Shown: in pieces, positions 45,565 to 54,699 of the stretch
Layout of the letters: each line of letters begins with the position of its first letter
Position numbering within the stretch: position 1 is the stretch's first letter
Source of the DNA: Anoxybacterium sp963668245
Lineage (GTDB): Bacteria > Bacillota > Clostridia > Peptostreptococcales > Anaerovoracaceae
DNA length: 64,000 nt
Assembly (NCBI GenBank): GCA_963668245.2
Contig: OY764195.2
Location: 744,001 to 808,000 of the forward strand
Direction of reading: 5' to 3'
The notes under the pieces: generated by a model
Database searches by the model: none
The model's input: only the letters and a program-made list of their open reading frames with translations
Told to the model about the DNA's origin: nothing
Position numbers and translations under genes: made by a program

Positions 45565-46134
45565 ATGAAAGTGATGGAAACAGAACGGTTGATTCTTAGA
45601 GGTTGGGATATTGATGATGTAAATGACTTATATGAGTATGCTAAAAATCCAAATGTTGGCCCCCATGCAGGATGGAAACCCCATGCAAGCAAAACAGAAT
45701 CCCTTGAAATCATCCAATCACTCTTTCTTGAAAAATACGATTCTTGGGCAATCGTTTTAAAAGAGACAGGAAGAATCATAGGCTCCATTGGATACGAGCG
45801 AGATGTGAGAAGACCAAATACCAACAGCAGAGAGCTAGGCTATGCGCTAGGAGAACCGTTTTGGGGAAATGGGATTATGACGGAGGCCGCAAAAGCAGCT
45901 CTAGCTTATGGTTTTTCTGAGATGAAACTGGATTTGATTGCTATTTACCGCAACCCTCACAATCTGCGATCGGCAAGAGTGATTGAAAAATGCGGGTTTA
46001 TACATGAAGGACTTCTTCGCAAAGCGTATCGAATTTATGATGGCTCAATCCGAGATGTTGAATGCTATTCTATGACAAAAGAAGAGTATGAAGAGATAAA
46101 AAGGCGATACCATGAAGCGAGAAACAAAAAATAA
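45565..46134 (+). CDS. GNAT-family N-acetyltransferase (RimJ/RimL type)
   Basis: The 189-residue protein begins METERLILRGWDIDD, has IIGSIGYERD, the acetyl-CoA-binding YALGEPFWGNGIMTEAAKA and the NLRSARVIEKCGF segment. This is the RimJ/RimL-type GNAT pattern, used for acetylating N-termini or small molecules. GGAGGG lies before the first ATG. The substrate cannot be told. It overlaps the next gene by 23 bases in another frame. Confidence 0.9.
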   Translation: MKVMETERLILRGWDIDDVNDLYEYAKNPNVGPHAGWKPHASKTESLEIIQSLFLEKYDSWAIVLKETGRIIGSIGYERDVRRPNTNSRELGYALGEPFWGNGIMTEAAKAALAYGFSEMKLDLIAIYRNPHNLRSARVIEKCGFIHEGLLRKAYRIYDGSIRDVECYSMTKEEYEEIKRRYHEARNKK

Positions 46135-46459
46135 TCAAACGCAAAATAAAAATGCCATAAAAGAAAAGGCGATAAAAGAAGAGAAAAAGCACTTTGTTTA
46201 TATTTTAGAATGTAATGACACAACCCTTTATACAGGATGGACAACGGATTTAGATAACCGAATCAATCGCCACAATCAAGGGGCAGGGGCAAAGTACACA
46301 AGGGGGAGGCTTCCTGTGAAACTCGTATACAGTGAAACCTTTCAGACAAAAGAAGAGGCTTTGAGAAGAGAGCATGGCATCAAAAAATTAAAGCGAAGCG
46401 AAAAGAAGAAGTTGATCAATGGAGGAGTACATGGAACATCAAATGGAAGTAGAATTTAG
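46112..46459 (+). CDS. GIY-YIG domain protein (UPF0213 type)
   Basis: The 115-residue protein has a Lys/Glu/Asn-rich N-terminal 25 residues followed by a GIY-YIG nuclease-type fold: HFVYILECNDTTLYTGWTTDL, RINRHNQGAGAKYTRGRLPV and EALRREHGIK. The small stand-alone UPF0213/URI-like group is of uncertain role, although the catalytic Tyr, Arg and Glu seem present. The start at 46112 lies inside the preceding acetyltransferase gene (23-base overlap). The N-terminal extension may be partly an artefact, but no better start is visible. Confidence 0.85.
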   Translation: MKRETKNNQTQNKNAIKEKAIKEEKKHFVYILECNDTTLYTGWTTDLDNRINRHNQGAGAKYTRGRLPVKLVYSETFQTKEEALRREHGIKKLKRSEKKKLINGGVHGTSNGSRI

Positions 46460-46955
46460 GACATCGGTCAAAGACTTGAAGTCAATGATTTTTTTTAATA
46501 TGTTTTTGAAAAAGAAATTTACAGCATTTTTTCTGATGATTGCATCCATTCTATCGCCACTCATTGTAGTGGGGCGATATGTAGGCTTTTTAGTGATTTC
46601 TGACTGGTATTTCTTTGCCTGCTTAGGATTTTGCGTTTTGGTAATTTTGCAGTTCGTGGTGTATCAATATACGGTGAAGAAATTTTTGTCTACCGATAAG
46701 TTGACTGTGGGCAATCTTAGAACCTGGACCATTTCAGAAGACGGAATAGAGATTGAAGGTGGCATTGAAAATAGCAGCGCTTCCTACAAGTGGGATGTAT
46801 TTCATCGTGTGTATGATACAAAAAAATATTATTATTTATATGTGAATACTCTGCAAGCAATTATTCTTCCAAAGAGGATGTTTACGGCAGAGCAAGGGTA
46901 TGAACTTCGAACGTTAATGAGGGCGCAGCTTGGAAACAGATATTGCAAGTGGTGA
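46431..46955 (+). CDS. YcxB-like membrane protein
   Basis: The start is set at the ATG at 46431, because GGAGGAG lies just upstream. The ATG at 46419 is placed ahead of that site. The protein (174 aa) has a short N-terminal region, two membrane helices (about 30-50 and 55-80), and a C-terminal beta-rich domain (TISEDGIEIEG, SSASYKWDVFHRVYDTKKYYYLYV, IILPKRMF). This matches the YcxB domain of unknown function. Its start overlaps the GIY-YIG gene by 29 bases. Confidence 0.8.
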   Translation: MEHQMEVEFRTSVKDLKSMIFFNMFLKKKFTAFFLMIASILSPLIVVGRYVGFLVISDWYFFACLGFCVLVILQFVVYQYTVKKFLSTDKLTVGNLRTWTISEDGIEIEGGIENSSASYKWDVFHRVYDTKKYYYLYVNTLQAIILPKRMFTAEQGYELRTLMRAQLGNRYCKW

Positions 46956-46970
46956 TTTAGGAGGTAAAAA

Positions 46971-47351
46971 ATGAGAAAAATCGTTGAAACGAAAGCAGCA
47001 CCTGCTGCCATTGGACCATATTCACAGGCAAATATTGTCGGGAACTTAGTATTTGCATCTGGACAGATTCCGTTAGATGCTGAAAAAGGAACGATTGTGG
47101 GAAAAACCATCGAAGAACAGACAGAGAAAGTGCTGAACAATGTAAAAGCTATCATCGAAGCTGCTGGAAGTTCAATGGATAAAGTCATTAAGACAACCGT
47201 ATTTATCAAAAATATGGATGATTTTGTAGCAATGAATGGAGTTTATGCAAAGTTTTTCAAAGAAGGATCTTATCCATCTCGATCTGCAGTGGAGGTAGCT
47301 CGGCTGCCAAAAGATGTTTTAGTTGAAATCGAAACAATTGCATACCTTTAG
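46971..47351 (+). CDS. ridA: RidA family enamine/imine deaminase
   Basis: The 126-residue protein has the RidA signatures KAAPAAIGPYSQANIV, VFASGQIPLD, EEQTEKVLNNVKAIIEAAGSS and the C-terminal PSRSAVEVARLPKDVLVEIE (each quoted in part). It hydrolyses reactive enamine intermediates formed by PLP enzymes. GGAGG sits 6 bases before the ATG. Full family length. Confidence 0.95.
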   Translation: MRKIVETKAAPAAIGPYSQANIVGNLVFASGQIPLDAEKGTIVGKTIEEQTEKVLNNVKAIIEAAGSSMDKVIKTTVFIKNMDDFVAMNGVYAKFFKEGSYPSRSAVEVARLPKDVLVEIETIAYL

Positions 47352-47374
47352 TAGAAGTATAACGGTGGAGAAAC

Positions 47375-47758
47375 ATGTCAAATACAATGAAGCTAATGGC
47401 TAGAATTCTAATTGTTTTACTCTTGATGATTGTGGGAGCCTGGCTCAATGGTCAGCTTGATCAAATCAATGCCAGTACAGGACAGCTGGGGTTCTTATCC
47501 TATATTGCCATGTACCTTGTATATCTTTTGATCGGTATTACCCTTGGTTCAATGGCAAATCCAAGATATACAAAACCAAAAAATAAGTGGATTAACCTGA
47601 TTCCAGTCATTATTTTTGCAATCATCGGAGCACAGTGGTTTTTTAGTCCGATTTTTTCTGTTAGTTCTTTGCCACTTGGAATCGGAAACTATTTATTACC
47701 CTTTTCCTATTTGTCTTGGTCTATCGTAGGGATTTTCTTAAACTGGACCTTTCGATAA
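47375..47758 (+). CDS. Small four-helix membrane protein, function unknown
   Basis: The 127-residue protein has four hydrophobic segments (about 9-24, 38-60, 70-90 and 95-122) joined by short loops, one with KPKNKWIN. GGTGG precedes the ATG. I recognise no family. It lies between ridA and the ACT-domain gene in the same direction, 23 bases after ridA, and may be co-transcribed with it. Confidence 0.65.
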   Translation: MSNTMKLMARILIVLLLMIVGAWLNGQLDQINASTGQLGFLSYIAMYLVYLLIGITLGSMANPRYTKPKNKWINLIPVIIFAIIGAQWFFSPIFSVSSLPLGIGNYLLPFSYLSWSIVGIFLNWTFR

Positions 47759-47812
47759 AAGGAGAGGAACGAGCACAAGAGAATAACGTTGGATGAATGA
47801 GAGGTTATAATC

Positions 47813-48181
47813 ATGGAAATCAAGAGGTTAGCAGATGACTTTTCCGTCTGCAAAGTAAAAGACCTTTCCCAAGTAGATTTAGATGACGAATTTGTTTTTA
47901 TCGGCAAAACGGATGAAGAGCTTTCTGTAGTTTGTTGCACAAATAAAGCACCCACAGATTGCATTGCGATTGAAAATCTGTGGAAAGGGTGTCGGATTCA
48001 AGGGGAATTAGATTTCTCACTGGTTGGAATTTTATCGAAAATCTCAACCATACTTGCGCAGGAAGGAATTAGCATCTTTGCAGTTTCCACCTACAACACA
48101 GACTATTTGTTTATCAAAGAGGCTCGCTTTTCGCAAGCGATGACCGTTCTAGAAGAGAACGGATATCTTATCGTGGCATAA
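47813..48181 (+). CDS. ACT-domain protein
   Basis: The 122-residue protein has an N-terminal half with beta strands and a C-terminal ACT-like domain (about 60-120) with LDFSLVGILSKISTILAQEGISIFAVST (quoted as a mark in part) and a second strand YLFIKEARFSQAMTVLEENGY. This resembles the ACT-domain family COG3603. ACT domains bind amino acids and regulate enzymes. The ligand is unknown. A terminator-like hairpin begins 7 bases after the stop. Confidence 0.85.
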   Translation: MEIKRLADDFSVCKVKDLSQVDLDDEFVFIGKTDEELSVVCCTNKAPTDCIAIENLWKGCRIQGELDFSLVGILSKISTILAQEGISIFAVSTYNTDYLFIKEARFSQAMTVLEENGYLIVA

Positions 48182-48187
48182 TATATG

Positions 48188-48219
48188 ACACAGGGTACAA
48201 ATGAAGTGCTCTGTGTTTT
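48188..48219 (+). terminator. Terminator after the ACT-domain gene
   Basis: An 11-bp stem with two G-U pairs (48188-48198 with 48206-48216) has a 7-nt loop and is followed by TTTC. Confidence 0.65.
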
Positions 48220-48234
48220 CTTATGATGTAGGAA

Positions 48235-48304
48235 ATATCGCTGAAAGCGATATAGACGGAATATCAAAGAAAGCACCATGACCGTTGTCGCCCATAAGGC
48301 GACA
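48235..48304 (+). promoter_or_regulatory. Two perfect hairpins upstream of the ABC exporter
   Basis: ATATCGCT (48235-48242) and AGCGATAT (48246-48253) flank a 3-nt GAA. TGTCGCC (48286-48292) and GGCGACA (48298-48304) flank CATAA. Neither is followed by a T-run. They lie 57 bases or more upstream of the ABC ATPase start and could be operators or leader elements that control the exporter. Confidence 0.5.
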
Positions 48305-48360
48305 TGTGGAAATAGGGATCTTGATTTCGTCATTTTCACTTTTTTTATTAGGAGAACATC

Positions 48361-49062
48361 ATGTCAATGATACGTGTAGAGAACCTTTCAAAAACATATC
48401 AAATGGGAGAAGTAGAAGTTCATGCATTGCAAGATGCCTCCTTTCAAATAAAAGAAGGTGAATTTGTTGTGATATTAGGGCCAAGCGGATCAGGGAAAAG
48501 TACACTGCTCAATATACTAGGAGGCATGGATTCTCCCACATCTGGTAAAATCTTTTTAGAGAAGGACATCATTACGGAATACAAAGAAAAACAACTGACG
48601 GAATACCGTAGAAATCAAGTCGGCTTTGTATTTCAGTTTTATAACTTAATGGCAAATCTGACTGCCGAAGAAAATGTAGAATTAGCAACCGAAATTTCTA
48701 GAAATCCATTTCCGATTAGGGAAGTTATGGAAGAGGTGGGACTAGGTGAGCGCTGCGACCATTTCCCTTCGCAGATGTCAGGTGGAGAACAGCAACGTGT
48801 TTCCATAGCAAGAGCCATTGCAAAAAATCCTAAAATTCTACTGTGCGATGAACCGACAGGGGCATTAGACTATCAGACTGGAGTGTCTATTCTTAGCCTG
48901 CTGAGAAAAATGAATCGTGAAAAGAAAAAAACAACGCTGATTATCACCCACAACGCTGACATCGCTGTGATGGCAGATCGAGTGATTAAGATGCGAAGCG
49001 GTGAAATTATATCGGACGAATTCAACCGAAACCCTATGGAGGCGGAGGAAATCAGATGGTAA
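48361..49062 (+). CDS. ABC transporter ATP-binding protein (MacB/LolD type)
   Basis: The 233-residue protein has Walker A GPSGSGKST, Q-loop in VGFVFQFYNLM, signature SGGEQQR, Walker B ILLCDEPTGALD and the H-loop His in IITHNADIA. This subgroup pairs with FtsX-type permeases. Its last seven bases overlap the permease gene, so the two are coupled. TTAGGAG lies before the ATG. Confidence 0.95.
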   Translation: MSMIRVENLSKTYQMGEVEVHALQDASFQIKEGEFVVILGPSGSGKSTLLNILGGMDSPTSGKIFLEKDIITEYKEKQLTEYRRNQVGFVFQFYNLMANLTAEENVELATEISRNPFPIREVMEEVGLGERCDHFPSQMSGGEQQRVSIARAIAKNPKILLCDEPTGALDYQTGVSILSLLRKMNREKKKTTLIITHNADIAVMADRVIKMRSGEIISDEFNRNPMEAEEIRW

Positions 49063-51422
49063 GGGTAAACAAGTCTGATTTGATGCTGCTTCGTATGATT
49101 GGGCAATCAAAGGGTCAATTTGCAGCGGTGCTTACGATTATTGCCATGGGTATAGCAGTATTTACGGCATTATCTATGACTGCGGTGAATATGGAAAAAA
49201 CGGTGGACACTTATTATCTCAAAAGTCGCTTTCCCGATTTGTTTATTGAAACAGAACCAGTTCCGCTGCAAGACGTTTGGCGGTTAGCAGATATAAACGG
49301 AGTGAAGCTAGCCCAAGGCAGAATTTGTAAAGATGTGCAAATGGTCACAACGAATCAAGAGGAACGCGTTACACTTCGCATGATTACCATCCCGGAGGAA
49401 GAAGAATTTATGCTTAGCAAGCTAACGCTTCTTTCGGGCAGGAATTTATCCAATGGTCAAAAGGGCGCACTTCTGATTGAGCAATTTGCCAAGGCAAGAA
49501 ATCTTTTGCCTGGTGATGAAATTACAATCCAATCAGATGGGGTGGAGAGCAAGGTTCCTGTAGTAGGAATCGTAGACAACCCAGAGTATATCTATCTGAT
49601 GGAAAACAGTGCATCCCTTATGCCCGATGAATCCAATTTTGGCGTGTGCTATATTTCTGAAGGGTTTGGTCAACAAATCTTTGGCATGAGAGGTTCTTGT
49701 AACCAGATTTTAATCGAGTATCAAACTGGAATCAAAGAAGAAAAGCTCATCCAAACCATAGAAGAAAGATTGTCTTCATATGAATTGAAGCAAATTGTCA
49801 AACAAAAAGATCAGATGAGCAATGTGATTATACGTCAAGAATTGTCTCAGTTGTCTTCAATGGCAAAGACCATTCCGATTCTCTTTTTATCCATTGCCTC
49901 CATTATGCTTTTGATGATGATAGGAAGAATTGTAAAAAAGGATCGAAACAAGATTGGGCTATTGAAAGCACTAGGCTATGAAAATAACCAAATCCTGTTC
50001 CATTATGGGAAGTATGCGCTGATTGCAGGAACCATTGGAGGTGCAATGGGATCCATCTTAGGGATGGCTTTATCTGGCGGATTGACCAAGATGTATCTTT
50101 CCTACTTTCATATTCCCCTCTTGCAAATCGAATTTGATTACAAGTATATTTTGATTGCCATGCTTGGATCCTCAATATTTTGTACCTGTTCGGGTCTGAT
50201 TGGAGCAAGAAGCGTACTTGCGATTATGCCTTCCGAAGCAATGCGGCAAGAAGCACCAAAGGCTGGAAAAAGAATTTGGATAGAAGGAATTCCTTTTCTC
50301 TGGAAGTCATTTTCCTTTAGCAGCAAACTGATTCTAAAAAATATTAGTCGCAGCAAAAAACGTTCTATTTTTGTTGCTGCCGGTATTACCGTAACCTATG
50401 CAATGATGGGATTTACAGCAAGCATGCCGGATATTATGGATCAAATGATGAACGAGCATTTCCGCGAATTTCAAAAGATGGACTACGATATATCTTTCGA
50501 TACAGTCGTCTCAAAAAAAGCAGTCAATGATTTATCACATCTTGTGGACTGTACTGTAATCGAAGGCAAATTAGAATATCCTTTTCAGCTTTCTGCTGGA
50601 AATCGAAGCAAGAACGTTTCAATTGTAGGATTAGAGAGAGACACCACATTTTTTTCTTTTAAAAATCAAGAAGGAAAATCAATCGCTCTTCCGAAAGGGG
50701 GCCTCCTTGTCTCAGAAAACTTAGCCGAAGCGCTTAAAATCAATGTTGGAGATCGGATCCTAGTCAAGAGCTATATTCCGAATCAGGAAGATCAGTATTT
50801 GACGGTAAGAGGGATTGTCAAGCAAGCGCTGGGCATCAACGGATATATGGATATCGACCAAATGGGACGGCTTTTTTTAGAAAAAAATAGTATCAACGGT
50901 GTTTTGCTCAACTCAAAGGATCAGGACATCAATGATAAACTCCAAAAGGCCTCCAATATAGCGTCCATTTTGTCCGTAGAAAAAACAAGAGGCGTTTATG
51001 AAAAGTACATGACCATGATGCTGCTATCGTTGGGGGTTATGGTTGTTTTTTCAGGTATTTTAGGATTTGCAATTGTTTATAACGCAACGATGGTCAGTTT
51101 AGGAGAAAGGGAAATGGAATTATCCTCCTTGCGGGTGCTTGGATTCACCAAAAGAGAGATTCTCTGGATGATTGTAAAAGAAAATAATTGGCTCTGCCTT
51201 ATGGGGATCCTTCTGGGGATTCCTGTCTCAAGGGTTATGGCATTTTATAGTTCCTCGGCATTTAGCACAGACCTTTATCGAGTAGAACTTCGGCTTTCCT
51301 TTGGCGCATTGGCAGCGGCAGCGGCATGCACCATCTTTTTTGTTCTGCTGGCACAGCTGGCAACATATCACAAAATACAAAAGCTAGATTTTCTGCAAGC
51401 TTTGAAAAATAGAGAGGGGTAG
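49056..51422 (+). CDS. FtsX-type ABC permease with two FtsX modules
   Basis: The 788-residue protein has an N-terminal membrane helix and periplasmic-type domain (about 20-250), three membrane helices of the first FtsX module (about 270-385), and a linking helix (about 430-460). A second external domain and a last three-helix FtsX module (about 640-785, GFTKREILWMIVKENN) follow. This double-FtsX layout is seen in exporters and lipoprotein or peptide extrusion systems. With the ATPase before it and a membrane-fusion adaptor after it, the set forms a complete export unit. The cargo is unknown. Confidence 0.9.
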   Translation: MVRVNKSDLMLLRMIGQSKGQFAAVLTIIAMGIAVFTALSMTAVNMEKTVDTYYLKSRFPDLFIETEPVPLQDVWRLADINGVKLAQGRICKDVQMVTTNQEERVTLRMITIPEEEEFMLSKLTLLSGRNLSNGQKGALLIEQFAKARNLLPGDEITIQSDGVESKVPVVGIVDNPEYIYLMENSASLMPDESNFGVCYISEGFGQQIFGMRGSCNQILIEYQTGIKEEKLIQTIEERLSSYELKQIVKQKDQMSNVIIRQELSQLSSMAKTIPILFLSIASIMLLMMIGRIVKKDRNKIGLLKALGYENNQILFHYGKYALIAGTIGGAMGSILGMALSGGLTKMYLSYFHIPLLQIEFDYKYILIAMLGSSIFCTCSGLIGARSVLAIMPSEAMRQEAPKAGKRIWIEGIPFLWKSFSFSSKLILKNISRSKKRSIFVAAGITVTYAMMGFTASMPDIMDQMMNEHFREFQKMDYDISFDTVVSKKAVNDLSHLVDCTVIEGKLEYPFQLSAGNRSKNVSIVGLERDTTFFSFKNQEGKSIALPKGGLLVSENLAEALKINVGDRILVKSYIPNQEDQYLTVRGIVKQALGINGYMDIDQMGRLFLEKNSINGVLLNSKDQDINDKLQKASNIASILSVEKTRGVYEKYMTMMLLSLGVMVVFSGILGFAIVYNATMVSLGEREMELSSLRVLGFTKREILWMIVKENNWLCLMGILLGIPVSRVMAFYSSSAFSTDLYRVELRLSFGALAAAAACTIFFVLLAQLATYHKIQKLDFLQALKNREG

Positions 51423-51427
51423 AGAAT

Positions 51428-52498
51428 ATGATTCGAAAAAAGAAATGGTGGATAGGAACAGGGATTCTGATGATGCTTGCTCTTGGCTATGGCATGTTTT
51501 CTCAGCAAGGGGTAGCGGTAGAAACAGAACAAATAGAAACGGGAACCGTAGAGAAAATAATCAAAGAGACTGGAACTGTGGCCTCCAAGCAAGTGGTCTT
51601 AGTGATTTCGAAAAACACCATGGAAGTAAAAACGTTGCTTGTGTCAGAAGGAGATATCGTAAAGAAAGGAGATGCACTGCTTTCAAGTGAAGAAACCAGT
51701 GTTTCCTTAGAGATCAAGAGCCAGCGTGCAGAACTTTCAGGACTAAAAGTACAGTACAATCAAGCCAGTGAGCTGGCAAAGAAAAACAAGGCACTGTATG
51801 AGCAAGGCGCAATGAGCTACGAAACTTACCATGAATCAGCGGTAGCAGCAAGTCAGCTTTCTGCTCAAATAGAGGCACTAAACTATTCTATTGAAAGCTA
51901 TGCAAATGCAACAGGTGCAGAGGGTGTGGTGGCACCTGTGTCGGGAGTCGTCACCGCCGTGTCGGTATCAGAAGGCCAGACAGCTTTGGCTGGAGATGTT
52001 CTTTTTGAACTGGCTGACATAAGCGACACCTATGTGTCGGCTAATTTTATTTCGGAAGATGCTGATTTGATGCAAATAGGAAATATTGTGGAAATTTATA
52101 ATAAAGACTCAGGTTTTGATGACCAGCAGGGAACCGTGGGCAAAATTTATCCAAAAGCAGAAAGTATGCTTTCAGAACTTGGCATCAATCAAAAAAGAGT
52201 AACCGTAGAGATTGATTTCGGACAGGCGGAACGCCCTAGACTAGGAAGTGATATCGATGTGGCTGTTTTAGTTGAGAAAAAAGATAACGTTCTTCTAGTC
52301 CCAGAGCTTGCAGTATTTGAGCAGGCCCAAGAAGACAAAGTATATGTGGTAGAAGATGGCATCGCAAAACTTCGCACCGTAGAGATTGGTATAGAAGGAG
52401 AAGATTATTATGAGATTTTAAAGGGATTAAATCAGGGAGATGAGGTAATCCTTTCACCAGATCAGCAAATAAAGGACGGAACAAAGCTCAAGAAATGA
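51428..52498 (+). CDS. HlyD/RND-type efflux adaptor (membrane-fusion protein)
   Basis: The 356-residue protein has one N-terminal membrane helix (about 6-26), the split lipoyl-type domains (VSEGDIVKKGDALL and GVVAPVSGVVTAVSVSEGQ), a coiled-coil hairpin (about 95-150), a beta-barrel and a C-terminal membrane-proximal domain with ILKGLNQGDEVI. It is the adaptor of the ABC unit encoded just upstream (5 bases between genes). In a Gram-positive cell it would link the exporter to the wall zone. AGAGGGG precedes the ATG. Confidence 0.9.
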   Translation: MIRKKKWWIGTGILMMLALGYGMFSQQGVAVETEQIETGTVEKIIKETGTVASKQVVLVISKNTMEVKTLLVSEGDIVKKGDALLSSEETSVSLEIKSQRAELSGLKVQYNQASELAKKNKALYEQGAMSYETYHESAVAASQLSAQIEALNYSIESYANATGAEGVVAPVSGVVTAVSVSEGQTALAGDVLFELADISDTYVSANFISEDADLMQIGNIVEIYNKDSGFDDQQGTVGKIYPKAESMLSELGINQKRVTVEIDFGQAERPRLGSDIDVAVLVEKKDNVLLVPELAVFEQAQEDKVYVVEDGIAKLRTVEIGIEGEDYYEILKGLNQGDEVILSPDQQIKDGTKLKK

Positions 52499-52509
52499 AG
52501 GAGAAGACC

Positions 52510-53001
52510 ATGGCAAAACAAGTAAAAACAAATGCAGTTCGCCTGCTAGACGGGCAAAAGATTGGATACCAGCTTTACGAATATCAAGCACCCGATGGAT
52601 TTTTAGATGGAATCTCTGTAGCAAATTCAATTGGATTTCCGGTAGAGAGAGTCTATAAAACCTTGGTGACACAAGGTGCAAGCAAAGAATACTACGTTTG
52701 CGTGATACCTGTTGCAGAGGAACTGGATTTAAAAAAGGCAGCAAAGTATTTTGGTGAGAAAAAATTAGAGATGATTCCCGCAAAAGATATCACAAAAATC
52801 ACAGGCTATATCAAAGGTGGATGTTCCCCTGTAGGCATGAAAAAACCATTTCAAACAGCAATCCACAGTGCAGCAGCAGAACAGGAAACCATCGTAGTCA
52901 GTGCCGGAAAAGTGGGCATGCAGATGGAGGTTAAAGTTGAAGATTTGCAAACCGCCACCTCTGGGAAGCTTAGCAACCTGATTGTAGAAGCTACGGTGTA
53001 G
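52510..53001 (+). CDS. Cys-tRNA(Pro) deacylase YbaK/EbsC
   Basis: The start is set at the ATG at 52510, preceded by AAGGAG. The earlier ATG at 52495 overlaps that site and the end of the adaptor gene. The protein (163 aa) has the YbaK fold, with VYKTLVTQG, KYFGEKKLEMIPAKDITKITGYIKGGCSPVG (in part) and MQMEVKVEDL. Family members remove Cys wrongly attached to tRNA(Pro). It appears intact. The insertion-sequence scar follows directly. Confidence 0.92.
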   Translation: MAKQVKTNAVRLLDGQKIGYQLYEYQAPDGFLDGISVANSIGFPVERVYKTLVTQGASKEYYVCVIPVAEELDLKKAAKYFGEKKLEMIPAKDITKITGYIKGGCSPVGMKKPFQTAIHSAAAEQETIVVSAGKVGMQMEVKVEDLQTATSGKLSNLIVEATV

Positions 53002-53018
53002 TTGTGGGTCTGATCTAA

Positions 53019-53150
53019 CAGGAAATTGGCGGTATTCCATCAGTGGCAATGGCGATGTTACCACGTGTTACAAATCCATATACAAATTGGACAGAGTACA
53101 CCTATGACGCTGTCAATGACGGTGATAAAATGTATCAAAATGGCGGTTAA
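53019..53150 (+). pseudogene. C-terminal remnant of an unidentified gene
   Basis: An open frame of 43 codons without a good start ends in TAA at 53148-53150. Its product is gene-like in composition, for example MAMLPRVTNPYTNWTEYTY and DAVNDGDKMYQNGG. It lies just before the IS21-type transposase and after the YbaK gene, and probably is the tail of a gene cut by insertion or deletion. I do not recognise the family. Confidence 0.4.
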
Positions 53151-53185
53151 ATAATGTAGTTTTATGGCGAAAAGAAAGTAATTAA

Positions 53186-54324
53186 TGTTACACTCAAGAA
53201 AAAGTCTAAAAGAGTGTAATAGTCATGAAAGGAAAACATTGGATGAATATTAGAAACGACAAAATGAAAGGTTTAAGCTATACCGAAATTGCCAGAAAAT
53301 ATCACATTGATCCTCGGACCGCTAAAAAATATGCAAATTCTGAGACAAAACCAGTTTATCAATTGTCTTCTCCAAAGACTTCTAAATTAGATTCATACAA
53401 AAGCCTAATTGACTTATGGCTCGATGAAGCTCCATATAGCGCTGTAAGAATACACGAAAAATTAACAGAACAAGGTTGTGATTGCAAGTATACAGTTGTA
53501 AGGGAATATGTTTCTTCTAAAAAAATTCAACTAGCTGAAAAAGCAACCATTCGCTTTGAAACAATGCCCGGACTTCAAGGGCAAGTGGATGGGGGTTTCT
53601 TTGAAAATTACAAAGTCCTTCAAAACGGTGAGTATAAAAAGCTATACTGCTTTTTAATGATTTTAGGTTACTCTAGAGCAAGATATATAGAGTTTGTTAC
53701 AGATATGACTACCGATACATTAATAAAATGTCATATAAATGCATTCAGATATTATGGTGGATATCCTCAGGAAATTCTTTACGATAATATGAAGCAAGTT
53801 GTAATAAAAAGACTTTTAAAGCAAGAAGATAGCGAGCTTAATAAGCAGTTTGAAGACTTTTCTGGATTTTATGGATATAAGCCTATTTTATGTAGGCCAT
53901 ATAGAGGGCAAACAAAAGGAAAAGTTGAGCGTACAGTCTCTTATGTAAGAGATAATTTTATGACAGGAATAAAATACACATCTCTTGAAGATCTAAACGC
54001 AAAAGCACTTATCTGGTGTAACAAGGTAAATTCTAAAGTTCATGGGATAACAAATGAAATTCCATTTGAAAGGCTTCCAAAGGAAAAACTAAAACCTCTA
54101 AAAAGAGAATACATAATAGACAAGATAAATCTTCGTAGAGTAGAAAAAGACTGCCTTATATCCTTACACAAATTATCATATAGCAAAAATAACATAGTGG
54201 TCAATAAGGAGCACTACAAAAAGCTAATATATAGGCAAAGTTTTGATATAGAAAATACGCTTTTGCATAATAATGTTATTGATTTTCCTTCGCTAAAATA
54301 TAGCCTTAATCAATATGATTAAAA
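53186..54324 (+). mobile_element. Degenerate IS21-type element (istB missing)
   Basis: The transposase gene at 53225-54322 is of IS21 IstA type, but no istB follows. A candidate left end begins TGTTACACTC at 53186 and contains an 8-bp inverted repeat (53188-53195 with 53212-53219). The right end is not seen. The IS3 element begins 2 bases after the IstA stop and may have replaced it. Confidence 0.5.
53225..54322 (+). CDS. IS21-family transposase IstA
   Basis: The 365-residue protein has an N-terminal helix-turn-helix (GLSYTEIARKYHIDPRTAKKY) and an rve-type catalytic core with QVDGGFF, ILYDNMKQ and KGKVERTVSYV, which gives the D, D and E. The usual QVDWG here has Gly for Trp. IstA normally acts with the AAA+ helper IstB, absent here, so this copy may not transpose. 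The gene is A+T-rich compared with the neighbouring genes. Confidence 0.85.
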   Translation: MKGKHWMNIRNDKMKGLSYTEIARKYHIDPRTAKKYANSETKPVYQLSSPKTSKLDSYKSLIDLWLDEAPYSAVRIHEKLTEQGCDCKYTVVREYVSSKKIQLAEKATIRFETMPGLQGQVDGGFFENYKVLQNGEYKKLYCFLMILGYSRARYIEFVTDMTTDTLIKCHINAFRYYGGYPQEILYDNMKQVVIKRLLKQEDSELNKQFEDFSGFYGYKPILCRPYRGQTKGKVERTVSYVRDNFMTGIKYTSLEDLNAKALIWCNKVNSKVHGITNEIPFERLPKEKLKPLKREYIIDKINLRRVEKDCLISLHKLSYSKNNIVVNKEHYKKLIYRQSFDIENTLLHNNVIDFPSLKYSLNQYD

Positions 54325-54375
54325 TGTCCACATAGGCTTGGACACAGAATATAAAAAATAAGTTATAATAAAATT

Positions 54376-54699
54376 ATGAGTAGAACAAGAAGAACTTGGA
54401 CAGCCCAAGAAAAAGCAAATATAGTATTAGAAATCTTACGAGAAGAATCAACTCTTTCTGAGATTTCTCAAAAGTATGATATCGCGCAGCCAGTATTAAG
54501 CCGATGGAAATCAGAGTTTATCGCCAATATGGTTACCGTCTTTGATAAGAATGGTGAAGATGTTGAAAAACTCAAACAAGATCACGAAGAAGAAAAGGAG
54601 ATTCTTATCAAAAAAATCGGTCAGCTTTCTATGGATGTGGATTATCTAAAAAAAAGCACGAACAGGTTTTACAAATGCGGAAAAAAAGAACATGATTGA
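54376..54699 (+). CDS. IS3-family OrfA (helix-turn-helix)
   Basis: The 107-residue protein has a helix-turn-helix (WTAQEKANIVLEILREESTL) and a leucine-zipper-like helix (about 60-95). It is the DNA-binding half of the transposase. It ends in TGA at 54697, overlapping orfB by 8 bases. A run of seven As (54681-54687) lies just before the end. Confidence 0.88.
   Translation: MSRTRRTWTAQEKANIVLEILREESTLSEISQKYDIAQPVLSRWKSEFIANMVTVFDKNGEDVEKLKQDHEEEKEILIKKIGQLSMDVDYLKKSTNRFYKCGKKEHD

Noticed and set aside
48103..48339. Minus-strand frame across the ACT gene end and the hairpin region
   Set aside because: It spans a terminator-like hairpin and two palindromes and has no homologue-like features.
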